Origin: Roseateles_E sp005503085
Lineage (GTDB): Bacteria > Pseudomonadota > Gammaproteobacteria > Burkholderiales > Burkholderiaceae_C
Direction: 5' to 3'
Length of the DNA: 64,000 bases
NCBI RefSeq assembly: GCF_028462495.1
Contig: NZ_JAQOWX010000015.1
Span: forward strand, 7,770-71,769
Shown: positions 40,223 to 48,430 of the stretch, piece by piece
Layout: each line of letters begins with the position of its first letter
How positions within the stretch are numbered: the first letter of the stretch is position 1
The notes under the pieces: generated by a model
The model's database searches: none
What the model was told of the DNA's origin: nothing
The model's input: only the letters and a program-made list of their open reading frames with translations
Translations under genes and position numbers: made by a program

Positions 40223-40537
40223 ATGGACCGCCCGTCCGCCTCGCTGCCGCAGCGCTTCATGATGGGGCTGGTGCGTGGCTATCAGCTCTTGTTCAGCCAC
40301 TGGCTGCAGGCCGGCTGCCGCTATCAGCCGAGCTGTTCGGCCTACGCGATGCAGGCGCTGGCCAAGCATGGCGCGGCCGCCGGCACGTATCTGGCGGCGG
40401 CCCGCATCCTGCGCTGCAATCCTTTCTGCTTGGGCGGGCATGATGCCGTGCCCGACAATCCGCCCGGCCTGTTCACCCGTCTGGGTTGCGGGTCTGGCGT
40501 CCGTTCCTCCTCCTCCAATCCTGAAGCGTCCCAATGA
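40223..40537 (+). CDS. yidD: Membrane protein insertion efficiency factor YidD
   Basis: 104-residue small membrane-associated protein that assists YidC. The core GLVRGYQLLFSHWLQAGCRYQPSCSAYAMQALAKHG is split across residues 14-50 and holds the conserved cysteines, followed by RILRCNPFCLGGHDAVP. It ends with a Ser-rich tail. It begins five bases after the rnpA stop and overlaps yidC as ATGA, giving the conserved rpmH-rnpA-yidD-yidC order. Confidence 0.96.
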   Translation: MDRPSASLPQRFMMGLVRGYQLLFSHWLQAGCRYQPSCSAYAMQALAKHGAAAGTYLAAARILRCNPFCLGGHDAVPDNPPGLFTRLGCGSGVRSSSSNPEASQ

Positions 40538-42192
40538 CTGATATACGCCGCACCGTGCTGTGGGTGGTCTTCACCATGTCGCTTGTCCTGTTGTGGGACG
40601 GCTGGCAAAAGCACAACGGTCACCCCTCGATGTTCAGCCCCGCCGCACCGAAGCCGGCGGCCGTTGCTGGCTCGGCACCCGGCGCTGCCGCGCTGCCCAC
40701 CGCTGCTACTCTGCCGGGCGCGGCCGCGACACCGGGCGCCGCGCCGACCGCTGCGGCACCGAGCAGCACTGGCGAAACCGTCGTCATCAGCACCGATGTG
40801 GTCAAGGCCACCTTGGACAGCCTGGGCGGCAGCCTGGTGCGGGTGGAACTGCTCAAGCACAAGGACGAGACCGACGCCAGCGGCCATATCGTCGTGCTGG
40901 ACCGCAGCGCCCAGCGCGTCTACCTGGCCCAGACCGGCCTGGTCGGCGTGGCCGGCGCGCCCAGCCATCTGACCCCGATGAGCCTGGTGCCCGGGGAGCG
41001 CAGCCTGAAGGACGGCGAGCAAAGCCTGGTCGTGCGCTTCGAGTCGCCCGAGCAGGGCGGCGTCAAGCTGGTCAAGACCTACACCTTCAAGCGTGGCGAC
41101 TATGCGGTGGACGTCAAGCACGAGGTGCTGAACACCTCGGCCGCGCCGCTGACGCCCCAGCTCTATACCCAGCTGGTGCGCGACGGCAATCCGCTGCCCA
41201 ATGAGTCGAGCTTCTATTTCACCTTCACCGGCCCGGCGATGTATACCGACAAGTCGAAGTTCCTGAAGCTCGACTTCAAGGACATCGAAAAGGGCAAGGC
41301 CAGCGTCGAGAAGAATGCCAGCGACGGCTGGGTCGCGATGGTCCAGCACTACTTCGCCAGCGCCTGGCTGCACAAGGGCGACAGCCCGCGCGAGTTCTAC
41401 GCGAAGAAGGTCGACAACAATCTGTACTCGGTGGGCATGCTGTTCCCGCTGGCCCAGCTGGCGCCCGGCGCCAGCGTCAGCGCCGACCACCAGCTCTTCG
41501 TCGGCCCGCAGGAAGAGAACAAGCTGGCCCTGCTCGCCCCGGGCCTGGAGCTGGTGAAGGACTATGGCTGGTTCACCATCCTGTCCAAGCCGCTGTTCTG
41601 GCTGCTCGACCAGCTGCACAAGCTGCTGGGCAACTGGGGCTGGTCCATCATCGCGCTGGTGGTGCTGCTGAAGATCGCGTTCTACTGGCTCAATGCCAGC
41701 GCCTACCGCAGCATGGCCAAGATGAAGGCGGTCAACCCGCGCATCACCGAGATGCGCGAGCGCCTGAAGGACAAGCCGCAGCAGATGCAGCAGGAGATGA
41801 TGAAGATCTACCGCGAGGAGAAGATCAACCCGATCGGCTCCTGCCTGCCGATCTTCCTGCAGATGCCCTTCTTCATCGCGCTGTACTGGGTGCTGCTGTC
41901 CAGCGTCGAGATGCGCCATGCACCGTGGATTCTGTGGATCACCGACCTGTCGGCCAAGGATCCGTTCTTCGTGCTGCCCATCCTGATGACGCTGTCCAGC
42001 CTGTTCCAGGTCTGGCTGAACCCGACGCCGCCGGACCCGATGCAGGCCAAGATGATGTGGATCATGCCGCTGGCCTTCAGCTTCATGTTCTTCTTCTTCC
42101 CCGCCGGTCTGGTGCTGTACTGGCTGACCAACAACATCCTGTCGATCGCCCAGCAGTGGATGATCAACCGGCAGCTCGGCGTCAATAAATAG
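40534..42192 (+). CDS. yidC: Membrane protein insertase YidC
   Basis: 552-residue insertase. The first membrane helix (RTVLWVVFTMSLVLLWDGWQ) is followed by an Ala/Pro-rich stretch, a periplasmic beta domain (about 80-340) and five C-terminal helices containing the conserved KPLFWLLDQLHKLLGNWGW, MKAVNPRITEMRERLKDKP and NPIGSCLPIFLQMPFFIALYW segments. It ends QQWMINRQLGVNK. It inserts inner-membrane proteins alone or with Sec. A terminator follows 34 nt after the stop. Confidence 0.97.
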   Translation: MTDIRRTVLWVVFTMSLVLLWDGWQKHNGHPSMFSPAAPKPAAVAGSAPGAAALPTAATLPGAAATPGAAPTAAAPSSTGETVVISTDVVKATLDSLGGSLVRVELLKHKDETDASGHIVVLDRSAQRVYLAQTGLVGVAGAPSHLTPMSLVPGERSLKDGEQSLVVRFESPEQGGVKLVKTYTFKRGDYAVDVKHEVLNTSAAPLTPQLYTQLVRDGNPLPNESSFYFTFTGPAMYTDKSKFLKLDFKDIEKGKASVEKNASDGWVAMVQHYFASAWLHKGDSPREFYAKKVDNNLYSVGMLFPLAQLAPGASVSADHQLFVGPQEENKLALLAPGLELVKDYGWFTILSKPLFWLLDQLHKLLGNWGWSIIALVVLLKIAFYWLNASAYRSMAKMKAVNPRITEMRERLKDKPQQMQQEMMKIYREEKINPIGSCLPIFLQMPFFIALYWVLLSSVEMRHAPWILWITDLSAKDPFFVLPILMTLSSLFQVWLNPTPPDPMQAKMMWIMPLAFSFMFFFFPAGLVLYWLTNNILSIAQQWMINRQLGVNK

Positions 42193-42215
42193 CCGCCGGC
42201 GCCAGCATTTCACGA

Positions 42216-42250
42216 AGCCCCCGGGTGCCCCCGCACTTGGGGGCTTTTTT
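42216..42250 (+). terminator. Rho-independent terminator after yidC
   Basis: GCCCCC (42227-42232), loop GCACTT, GGGGGC (42239-42244), then TTTTTT. An upstream AAGCCCCC (42216-42223) offers an alternative pairing with the same 3' arm. It ends the rpmH-yidC operon. Confidence 0.9.
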
Positions 42251-42405
42251 ATTGGCGCCGCCAGGCCTTTAATCGATCACATGCGGGGCAGAGAGTCACC
42301 GGCCTGTCAAAGACAACAGTGCCTGGCGACAAGGCCCATCAGCGGGGCTCATGCGAGCGCCCGCTGACAGCCTCCCCCGCGCCATCCACCGCGACATCTC
42401 CCGGA

Positions 42406-42430
42406 CGCCGACCCCAAGGTCGGCGTTTTT
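42406..42430 (+). terminator. Terminator-like hairpin just before mnmE (attenuator or sRNA end)
   Basis: CGCCGACC (42406-42413), loop CCAA, GGTCGGCG (42418-42425) and TTTTT form a textbook terminator ending 36 nt before the mnmE ATG. The 150 nt between it and the yidC terminator hold no gene that I can support, so the signal either ends a small RNA or acts as an attenuator in the mnmE leader. Confidence 0.8.
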
Positions 42431-42465
42431 CGTCAGGGGTGGCCGCCATCGGTGAAAATTCGCCC

Positions 42466-43842
42466 ATGCTGTCCCGCCACCAAGATCCCATCGTCGCCAT
42501 CGCCACTGCTCCCGGACGAGGCGCGGTGGGCATCGTGCGCGTCTCGTCGGCGCAAGACCTGACCCCTATCGTGCAGGCCCTGTGCGGCAAGACCCTGAAG
42601 CCGCGCGAGGCCAGCTATCTGCCCTTCCGCGCGGCCGACGGCGAGGCCATAGACCAGGGCCTGGCCCTGCTGTTCCCGGCCCCGCATTCCTATACCGGCG
42701 AGCATGTGCTGGAGCTGCAGGCCCATGGCGGGCCGGTGGTGCTTCAGCTGCTGCTGGCGCGCTGCATGGAGGCCGGCACCGGCATGCGCATGCGCCTGGC
42801 CGAGCCCGGCGAGTTCACCCAGCGCGCCTTTCTGAACGGCAAGCTGGATCTGGCCCAGGCCGAGGCCGTCAGCGATCTGATCGATGCCAGTACCGAGGCG
42901 GCCGCGCGCAGCGCCAGCCGTGCGCTCGCTGGCGCGCTGTCCGGCGAGGTCGGCGAGCTGCGTGATGCGCTGATCAAGCTGCGCATGCTGGTCGAGGCCA
43001 CGCTGGACTTCCCGGAGGAAGAGATCGACTTCCTGCAGCAGGCCGATGCGCTGGGTCAGCTGGACCGCTTGCATGCCCGGCTCGCGGCCGTGCTGGACCG
43101 CACCCAGCAGGGCGCGCTGCTGCGCGAGGGCATCAAGGTGGTGCTGGCCGGCCAGCCCAATGTGGGCAAGAGCTCGCTGCTGAACGCGCTGGCCGGTGCC
43201 GAGCTGGCCATCGTGACGCCGATACCCGGCACCACGCGCGACAAGGTCAGCCAGACCATACAGATCGAGGGGGTGCCGCTGCACATCAGCGACACCGCCG
43301 GCCTGCGCCAGACCGAGGACGAGGTCGAGCGCATCGGCGTCGCGCGCAGCTGGGATGCGATCGCCGATGCCGATGTCGTGCTGTTCCTGCACGACCTGAG
43401 CCGCATCGGCCAGCCGGACTACGAGGCCGAGGACCGCCTGATCAACGAGCGCCTGCAGGGCGTCGATGCCGGCCGCATCCTGCAGGTCTTCAACAAGGCC
43501 GACACCGCCCATGGGCAAGACCTGGCCCCAGGCGCCGTCGCGCTGTCCGCCAAGACCGGCGCCGGCCTGAGCGAGCTGCGCCAGCGCCTGCTGCAGCAGG
43601 TCGGCTGGCACGCCACGCCCGAGGGCCTGTTCATCGCCCGCGAGCGCCATGTCCAGGCACTCAAGCGCACCCGCGAGCATCTGGAGCTGGCCAAGGCCGT
43701 GGCCACCCAGCAGCCTCCCGCGCTGGATTTGCTGGCCGAAGAGCTGCGGCTCTCGCACGACGCCCTCGGCGAGATCACCGGCGCGTTCTCGGCCGACGAT
43801 TTGCTCGGCGAGATATTCAGCCGGTTTTGTATCGGGAAATAA
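42466..43842 (+). CDS. mnmE: tRNA modification GTPase MnmE
   Basis: 458-residue GTPase that with MnmG makes 5-carboxymethylaminomethyl-uridine at the tRNA wobble position. The N-terminal folate-binding domain has RGAVGIVRVS and PHSYTGEHVLELQAHGG. The G domain (about 220-380) shows GQPNVGKSSLLNAL, PGTTRD, DTAGLR and NKAD. The C-terminus ends FCIGK with the catalytic Cys. The ATG at 42466 matches the family start. This 3' end is a known island insertion site (SGI1 uses the last codons of the gene), and an integrase gene lies immediately downstream. Confidence 0.97.
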   Translation: MLSRHQDPIVAIATAPGRGAVGIVRVSSAQDLTPIVQALCGKTLKPREASYLPFRAADGEAIDQGLALLFPAPHSYTGEHVLELQAHGGPVVLQLLLARCMEAGTGMRMRLAEPGEFTQRAFLNGKLDLAQAEAVSDLIDASTEAAARSASRALAGALSGEVGELRDALIKLRMLVEATLDFPEEEIDFLQQADALGQLDRLHARLAAVLDRTQQGALLREGIKVVLAGQPNVGKSSLLNALAGAELAIVTPIPGTTRDKVSQTIQIEGVPLHISDTAGLRQTEDEVERIGVARSWDAIADADVVLFLHDLSRIGQPDYEAEDRLINERLQGVDAGRILQVFNKADTAHGQDLAPGAVALSAKTGAGLSELRQRLLQQVGWHATPEGLFIARERHVQALKRTREHLELAKAVATQQPPALDLLAEELRLSHDALGEITGAFSADDLLGEIFSRFCIGK

Positions 43843-43918
43843 AAAGCATGTTCCAGGACGTTCCATGGCGTCCCATGCAGATCGAACTTTCCCTTTAAAT
43901 TCAATGTCTTAAAGCGAA

Positions 43919-44027
43919 TTTGAGTCCATGTTTGTTTTTTGAAGTGCGAGAAGATCCAAGGGTCTTTGAGTCCAAGTTTGAGTCCAAATAGCAACTTGGA
44001 CACAATTGCTGAATCAACTTGGACTCA
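43919..44027. repeat. Direct and inverted TTTGAGTCCAAGTT repeats, probable integrase arm sites
   Basis: TTTGAGTCCA occurs at 43919-43928, 43965-43974 and 43977-43986. Its reverse complement form AACTTGGAC(T/A)CA occurs at 43993-44004 and 44016-44027. Five copies within 110 bp between the mnmE 3' end and the integrase start are typical of recombinase or excisionase binding at one end of an integrated element. Confidence 0.7.
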
Positions 44028-44038
44028 GCGAGGTGGTC

Positions 44039-45250
44039 ATGGCCCTCACCGATATCGCCCTGAAGGCCTTGAAGCCCAGGGACAAGGCCTACACGGTCAC
44101 AGATGATCGAGGCCTGTATGTCGAGGTCTTCCCGACCGGCGGCATCATCTGGCGCTACCGCTATCGCTTCGCTGGCAAGCAGGAGAAGCTGACCCTCGGC
44201 AAGTACCCTGCCCTCTCGCTGCGCAATGCCCGCGTGAAGCGGGATGAGGCCGCCCGTACCGTGGCGCTAGGGCACTCCCCTGCGGAGCAAAAGCAGCTGG
44301 CCAAGGTTCCGGCGCCCGACACCATCACGGTGGCCGAGTTCGGCGAGCGCTTCTTCCGGGAGGTGGTGGCCAAGGACCGGCAGGACGTGTCGAGTCCGCG
44401 CCGCTATTTCGAGAAGTCCATCGTGCCCGTGATCGGCGCCAAGCCCGTGCGGGAGGTCACCACGGAGGATGTGCGGACCATCATCTGGCGCAAGAAGGAT
44501 GAGGGCTTCGATGCCGCCGCCGGCCAGTTGCGCAGTGTCCTGAAGCGGATGTTTGACTATGCGCTGACCTGTGGCCTCGCCCCGATCAATCCGGTGTTGG
44601 CGCTGCCCATGCGTCATGTTCACAAGTCCAGGTCCCGTGACCGCGCCCTGTCGCCCGATGAGATCAGGGACTTTCTGCGGGCCGCCTTCGAGTCCAACAT
44701 CCGCCGGCAGTTCAAGTTGGCATTACACCTGATCCTGCTGACCATGGTGCGCAAGTCTGAGCTGCTGCTGGCGCGCTGGTCAGATGTCGACTTTGAGCAG
44801 GCCGAATGGCACATCCCCGCCGAGCACTCCAAGACCGGCAAGCCGCATATCGTGTACCTGTCGCGCCAGGCGGTCGAGCTGTTCCGGGAACTGAAGGTGT
44901 TGGCCGATACCAGCGAACTCGTGTTGCCGGGCCGTGGCAGCAGGACCAAGACCTTTGCCCACAACTCGATCAACACCGCGCTGAAAACCGCCCTGCAGGG
45001 CCAGACCATCCCTGCCTTCACCATCCACGATCTGCGCCGCACGGCCTCGACCCTGCTGCATGAGAACGGCTGGCCATCGGACGTGGTGGAGAAGGCCCTC
45101 AATCACATCATTGGTGGCGTGCGCGGCGTCTACAACCGGGCCGAGTACGCGCCGCAGCGGCGCGAGATGCTGCAGTTTTGGGCGGACTACATCGAGTCCC
45201 TGATCACGTCCGGCAAGGTCATCATGGGTCGGTTCAGCCGCCAGGCCTGA
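44039..45250 (+). CDS. Tyrosine recombinase (DUF4102-type integrase)
   Basis: 403-residue integrase of the P4/CP4-57-like group. The N-terminal DUF4102 arm-binding domain (DRGLYVEVFPTGGIIWRYRYR, LGKYPALSLRNAR) is followed by a core-binding domain and a catalytic domain with Arg in TMVRKSELLLARWSDV, HDLRRTASTLLH and the tyrosine in GVYNRAEYAPQR. All catalytic residues are present, so it may be active. GAGG precedes the ATG. It sits between a repeat cluster beside mnmE and an AlbA_2 gene, making this a small integrated element. No excisionase was seen. Confidence 0.92.
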   Translation: MALTDIALKALKPRDKAYTVTDDRGLYVEVFPTGGIIWRYRYRFAGKQEKLTLGKYPALSLRNARVKRDEAARTVALGHSPAEQKQLAKVPAPDTITVAEFGERFFREVVAKDRQDVSSPRRYFEKSIVPVIGAKPVREVTTEDVRTIIWRKKDEGFDAAAGQLRSVLKRMFDYALTCGLAPINPVLALPMRHVHKSRSRDRALSPDEIRDFLRAAFESNIRRQFKLALHLILLTMVRKSELLLARWSDVDFEQAEWHIPAEHSKTGKPHIVYLSRQAVELFRELKVLADTSELVLPGRGSRTKTFAHNSINTALKTALQGQTIPAFTIHDLRRTASTLLHENGWPSDVVEKALNHIIGGVRGVYNRAEYAPQRREMLQFWADYIESLITSGKVIMGRFSRQA

Positions 45251-45316
45251 GGCATCACAGCGCATCACATGCCGCTGACTCGACAACAACGAGCGCATCC
45301 AGCCTGAAAGCAAGTC

Positions 45317-46981
45317 ATGACTCCACCGCAGCTGCCCGCCCGTGAATCCCTGACCGTCGAGTTCAAGAGCGACCGCACGCGCCTGCCGGACCGCGACCTG
45401 ATCGAAGCCATCGTCTGCCTCGCCAACGCCGAGGGCGGCGAGCTGTGGCTGGGCGTCGAGGACGACGGCGCGCCGACGGGGCTGCACATCGAGCATCAAC
45501 AGCTGATGGGTATGGCCGGCCTGGTGGCCGCGCGCACCTCGCCATCGCTGGCGGTGACTGTCACGCCCGTGCAATTTGGCAATGTCGTGGTGGCCCATAT
45601 CGCTGTGCCCAAGGCCCAGGGCGAGGTCGCGACCACCGGCGGCGTCTACCTGCGTCGTCGCCTGAAGGCCGATGGTGAGCCCGAGTGCGTGGCCATGCTG
45701 CCGCATGACCGCGCCAGCCGCGCGAGCAGCTTCGGCCAGATGGACGCCTCGGCACAGATCGTGGCCGGCGCCACCTTGGCGGACCTGGACCCGCTGGAGC
45801 GGGAGCGGCTGCGCCAGAGCGTGCAGCAGTATGGCGGCGACCGGGTGCTGCTGGAGCTGGACGATGAGGCGCTGGACGGCGCGCTGGGGCTGACCGGGCG
45901 TCTACCCGGCGGTCATCGCGCACCCACGCTGACGGGCCTGCTGTTGATCGGCCGCGAGCCGGCCTTGCGCGAGCTGGTGCCTACCCATGAGTTCGCCTTT
46001 CAGGTGCTGGCGCGCGAGTCGGTGCGCTTCAACGAATTCCGGCGTTTCCCGCTGCTCAAGGCGCTGGACTGGCTGGAGACCAATTTCCGGCCCTACAACC
46101 CGGAGGAAGAGCTTCAGGTGGGGCTATTCCGGGTGCCTGTGCCCTTGGTGGACCTGGGGGCGTTTCGCGAGGCGGTGGCGAATGCGCTGATCCATCGCGA
46201 CTATCACCGCCTGGGGGCCGTGCATGTGCGGCTTGAAGACGGCGCCCTGGTCGTCAGCAATCCCGGCGGCCTGGTCGATGGCGTGACGCTGAGCAATCTG
46301 CTGACCATCGAGCCCCATCCGCGCAATCCGCAACTGGCGGACGCGATGAAGCGCATCGGCGTGGTCGAGCGCTCGGGGCGAGGTGTGGACAAGATTTTTC
46401 GGGGTCTGCTGAAGTTCGGCCGACCGGCGCCAGACTACAGCCGCACTTCGCGCGAGGATGTCGTGCTGCGTCTGCCGACAGACCCGGCGGATCTGGAGTT
46501 CCGGCGCCTGGTGGTGGACGCCGAGCGTGGCGGCAGCAGTGAGCTGCCGATCGACAGCCTGATTGCCCTCAGCGCGCTGCGTACCCAGAAGCGGCTGACG
46601 GCCGAAGAGCTGGCCGCCTACATCCAGCGCGACGTGGCTCAGGCGCGGCAGACGCTGGAGGCCTTGACCGAGGCCGGCCTGGTAGAGCCTCACGGCGCCA
46701 CCCGAGGGCGCAGCTACATGCTGTCGGCTCAGGTGTACCGGTTGGCGGGCGGCCAAGCCGCCTACACGCGCCAGGCCGGTTTCTCGGCGATCCAGCATGA
46801 ACAGATGGTGTTGAGCTACATCCGCCAGCATGGCCGGATTGTCCGGGGCGATGTGATGGAGCTGTGCCGCTTATCCAGTGACCAGGCGGCCACCTTGCTG
46901 CGGCGGCTGAAGGCCAATGGCGTACTGAAGCAGCAGGGTGAACGGCGCTGGGCCAGTTACACGCTGGCGGACGAAGGCTGA
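45317..46981 (+). CDS. AlbA_2 (Schlafen-type) ATP-binding protein, cargo of the mnmE element
   Basis: 554-residue cytoplasmic protein. The AlbA_2 domain begins RESLTVEFKSDRTRLPDRDLIEAIVCLANAEGGELWLGVED over residues 8-50, the ATPase-like domain has FREAVANALIHRDYHRLGAVHV and VERSGRGVDKIFRG, and winged-helix segments fill the C-terminus (LSALRTQKRLTAEELAAYIQRD, RRLKANGVLKQQG). It resembles the protein at 27368-29356 in domain plan but not in linker or termini, so it is not a recent duplicate. Proteins of this kind occur as regulators or defence effectors on islands. It is the only cargo gene recognisable after the integrase. Confidence 0.82.
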   Translation: MTPPQLPARESLTVEFKSDRTRLPDRDLIEAIVCLANAEGGELWLGVEDDGAPTGLHIEHQQLMGMAGLVAARTSPSLAVTVTPVQFGNVVVAHIAVPKAQGEVATTGGVYLRRRLKADGEPECVAMLPHDRASRASSFGQMDASAQIVAGATLADLDPLERERLRQSVQQYGGDRVLLELDDEALDGALGLTGRLPGGHRAPTLTGLLLIGREPALRELVPTHEFAFQVLARESVRFNEFRRFPLLKALDWLETNFRPYNPEEELQVGLFRVPVPLVDLGAFREAVANALIHRDYHRLGAVHVRLEDGALVVSNPGGLVDGVTLSNLLTIEPHPRNPQLADAMKRIGVVERSGRGVDKIFRGLLKFGRPAPDYSRTSREDVVLRLPTDPADLEFRRLVVDAERGGSSELPIDSLIALSALRTQKRLTAEELAAYIQRDVAQARQTLEALTEAGLVEPHGATRGRSYMLSAQVYRLAGGQAAYTRQAGFSAIQHEQMVLSYIRQHGRIVRGDVMELCRLSSDQAATLLRRLKANGVLKQQGERRWASYTLADEG

Positions 46982-46993
46982 GCAGTCATGGGT

Positions 46994-47035
46994 GGTTCTA
47001 TGGGGTTCTATGGGGTTCTATGGGGTTCTATGGGG
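46994..47035 (+). repeat. TGGGGTTCTA decamer repeat with G-quadruplex pattern
   Basis: The decamer TGGGGTTCTA is repeated in exact register with GGGG runs at 47002-47005, 47012-47015, 47022-47025 and 47032-47035, each separated by TTCTAT. A shorter GGTGG copy precedes them. This satisfies the four-G-run quadruplex pattern. It lies 20-50 nt after the AlbA_2 stop. The rest of the gap to 47201 shows no gene. Confidence 0.85.
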
Positions 47036-47201
47036 CTGGGCTATTTGATCGGCGAACCGAATCGCTAGATCAGAAGTCGGTGCCAAGGCCAATCGCCGCG
47101 GCTCGAATGCGGCCTTGTCCTACGCGCAGCGGCGCCCCGAGTTGGTAAATTGGCCTCACTCAGGGTGCTCTTCCTCCCTCCCTCAAATGGCCCTGAGACT
47201 T

Positions 47202-47238
47202 GCCCGGCAGCCGTGATGGTTTGCCGGGCTTCTTTTTT
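47202..47238 (+). terminator. Rho-independent terminator, rightward
   Basis: GCCCGGCA (47202-47209) pairs with TGCCGGGC (47222-47229), followed by TTCTTTTTT. It terminates rightward transcription before the convergent DUF2237 gene. It could have been the original terminator of mnmE before the element inserted. Confidence 0.85.
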
Positions 47239-47259
47239 GGGGCGGGAGGAGCCCCGGGC

Positions 47260-47622
47260 TTACACGGTCGCCGCGCGCAGCTGCTCCAGGCTGACGTATT
47301 GCAGCGCCCGCGCGTGGGTGCATTCCAGCACGACCGGCGGCGCGACGCCGGCCTCATAGGCCTGCCTCCAGCGCAGCGCGCACAGGCACCAGCGGTCGCC
47401 CGGCTTCAGGCCTCTAAAGCGCTGTTCGGGGCGGGGCGTGCCGAGGTCGTTGCCGCGCAGCGCCGAGAACTGCAGAAAGGCGGCCGTGAGCTTGGCGCAG
47501 ATCACGTGGCTGCCGAGGTCATGCTGATCGGTATGGCAGCAGCCGTCGCGGAAGAAACCGGTCAGCGGGTCGTAGGAGCAGGGCACCAGCGGCGTGCCCA
47601 GCACATTGAGTGCTTGCGGCAT
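47260..47622 (-). CDS. DUF2237 family protein
   Basis: 120-residue protein of a widespread family of unknown function. The family pattern is complete: ALNVLGTPLVPCSYDPLTGFFRDGCC, DLGSHVICAKLTAAFLQFS, GNDLGTPRPEQRFRGLKPGDRWCLCA and PVVLECTHARAL. Conserved cysteines and histidines suggest metal binding. Its ATG overlaps the DUF2805 stop as TGATG, so the two are co-translated. Cytoplasmic. Confidence 0.92.
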   Translation of the reverse strand: MPQALNVLGTPLVPCSYDPLTGFFRDGCCHTDQHDLGSHVICAKLTAAFLQFSALRGNDLGTPRPEQRFRGLKPGDRWCLCALRWRQAYEAGVAPPVVLECTHARALQYVSLEQLRAATV

Positions 47623-47855
47623 CAGCGGCCGTGCGGCCAGGTCGACTTGGCCTTCGGTGGCTTGACGCCCTTGCCCTGGGCGGCCCAGAGCTTGTAGGCG
47701 CTGGAGGTCAGTTCGCGCTTCATCAGCTGCACCAGCTCGCCCTGCCCGATGGCGTGCTGCATCAGCACCTTGTTATAGGGCGGGGTGTCGTCCCAGGCGG
47801 TCTTGATGACAGCGTCGATCTGGTCGCGGCTGAGGCGGGGAATGGGTTTGGCCAT
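47622..47855 (-). CDS. DUF2805 (TIGR03643) family protein
   Basis: 77-residue basic protein: LSRDQIDAVIKTAWDDTPPYNKV, GELVQLMKRELTSSAYKLWAA. This is the DUF2805 pattern (IDxxIxxAWxDxxPF, LMRxELxxSxxKLW), which resembles a small DNA-binding helix-turn-helix fold. The function is unknown, and in many genomes it is next to DUF2237 or photolyase-related genes. It lies 13 nt downstream of apt, so the three genes probably form one operon. Confidence 0.88.
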   Translation of the reverse strand: MAKPIPRLSRDQIDAVIKTAWDDTPPYNKVLMQHAIGQGELVQLMKRELTSSAYKLWAAQGKGVKPPKAKSTWPHGR

Positions 47856-47868
47856 GGTCTATTGTCCT

Positions 47869-48414
47869 TCAGTGGCCGTCGAAGTCGACCAGCGTGAACA
47901 GCGGCAGCCCGCTCTGCTGCAGGCGCTGGGAGCCACCGAGCTCGGGCAGGTCGACGATGGCCGCGCCCTCGACCACCAGCGCGCCGAGGCGCTGCAGCAG
48001 CTTGGCGCCGGCCATCATCGTGCCGCCGGTGGCAATCAGGTCGTCGATCAGCACGATGCGGTCGCCGGGCTTGACGGCGTCGGTGTGCATTTCCACCGTG
48101 GCGCTGCCGTACTCCAGCTCATAGGTCTCCTCCACCGTCGTGAAGGGCAGCTTGCCCTTCTTGCGGATCGGGATGAAGCCGATGTTCAGCTCATAGGCCA
48201 GCACCGAGCCGATGATGAAGCCGCGCGCGTCGAGGCCGGCGATGGCCGTCGGTTTCGCGTCGAAATAGCGGTGCACGAACTGGTCGATCAGCACGCGGAA
48301 CACGCGCGGATTGGACAGCAGCGGCGTGATGTCACGGAACTGCACGCCCGTGCTGGGCCAGTCGGGCACGGTGCGGATATGGCTCTTGATGTAGTCGGCG
48401 GCGGTGGTCGGCAT
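47869..48414 (-). CDS. apt: Adenine phosphoribosyltransferase
   Basis: 181-residue purine salvage enzyme that converts adenine and PRPP to AMP. The N-terminus reads ADYIKSHIRTVPDWPSTGVQFRDITPLL; the PRPP-binding motif is IVLIDDLIATGGTM; GLDARGFIIGSVLAYEL and FIPIRKKGKLP are present. The ATG at 48414 matches the family start; an upstream in-frame extension overlaps the GGDEF gene and is not used. It leads the apt-DUF2805-DUF2237 group. Confidence 0.96.
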   Translation of the reverse strand: MPTTAADYIKSHIRTVPDWPSTGVQFRDITPLLSNPRVFRVLIDQFVHRYFDAKPTAIAGLDARGFIIGSVLAYELNIGFIPIRKKGKLPFTTVEETYELEYGSATVEMHTDAVKPGDRIVLIDDLIATGGTMMAGAKLLQRLGALVVEGAAIVDLPELGGSQRLQQSGLPLFTLVDFDGH

Positions 48415-48430
48415 AGGCGCCGATGGTAAA

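Noticed and set aside
45317..46981. The two AlbA_2 proteins as recent duplicates of one gene
   Set aside because: They share the domain plan only; lengths, linkers, winged-helix parts and flanking motifs differ throughout.
46982..47201. Second attachment site matching the mnmE 3' end
   Set aside because: No copy of the mnmE terminal sequence was found; the GGTTCTATGGGG repeat is only superficially similar.
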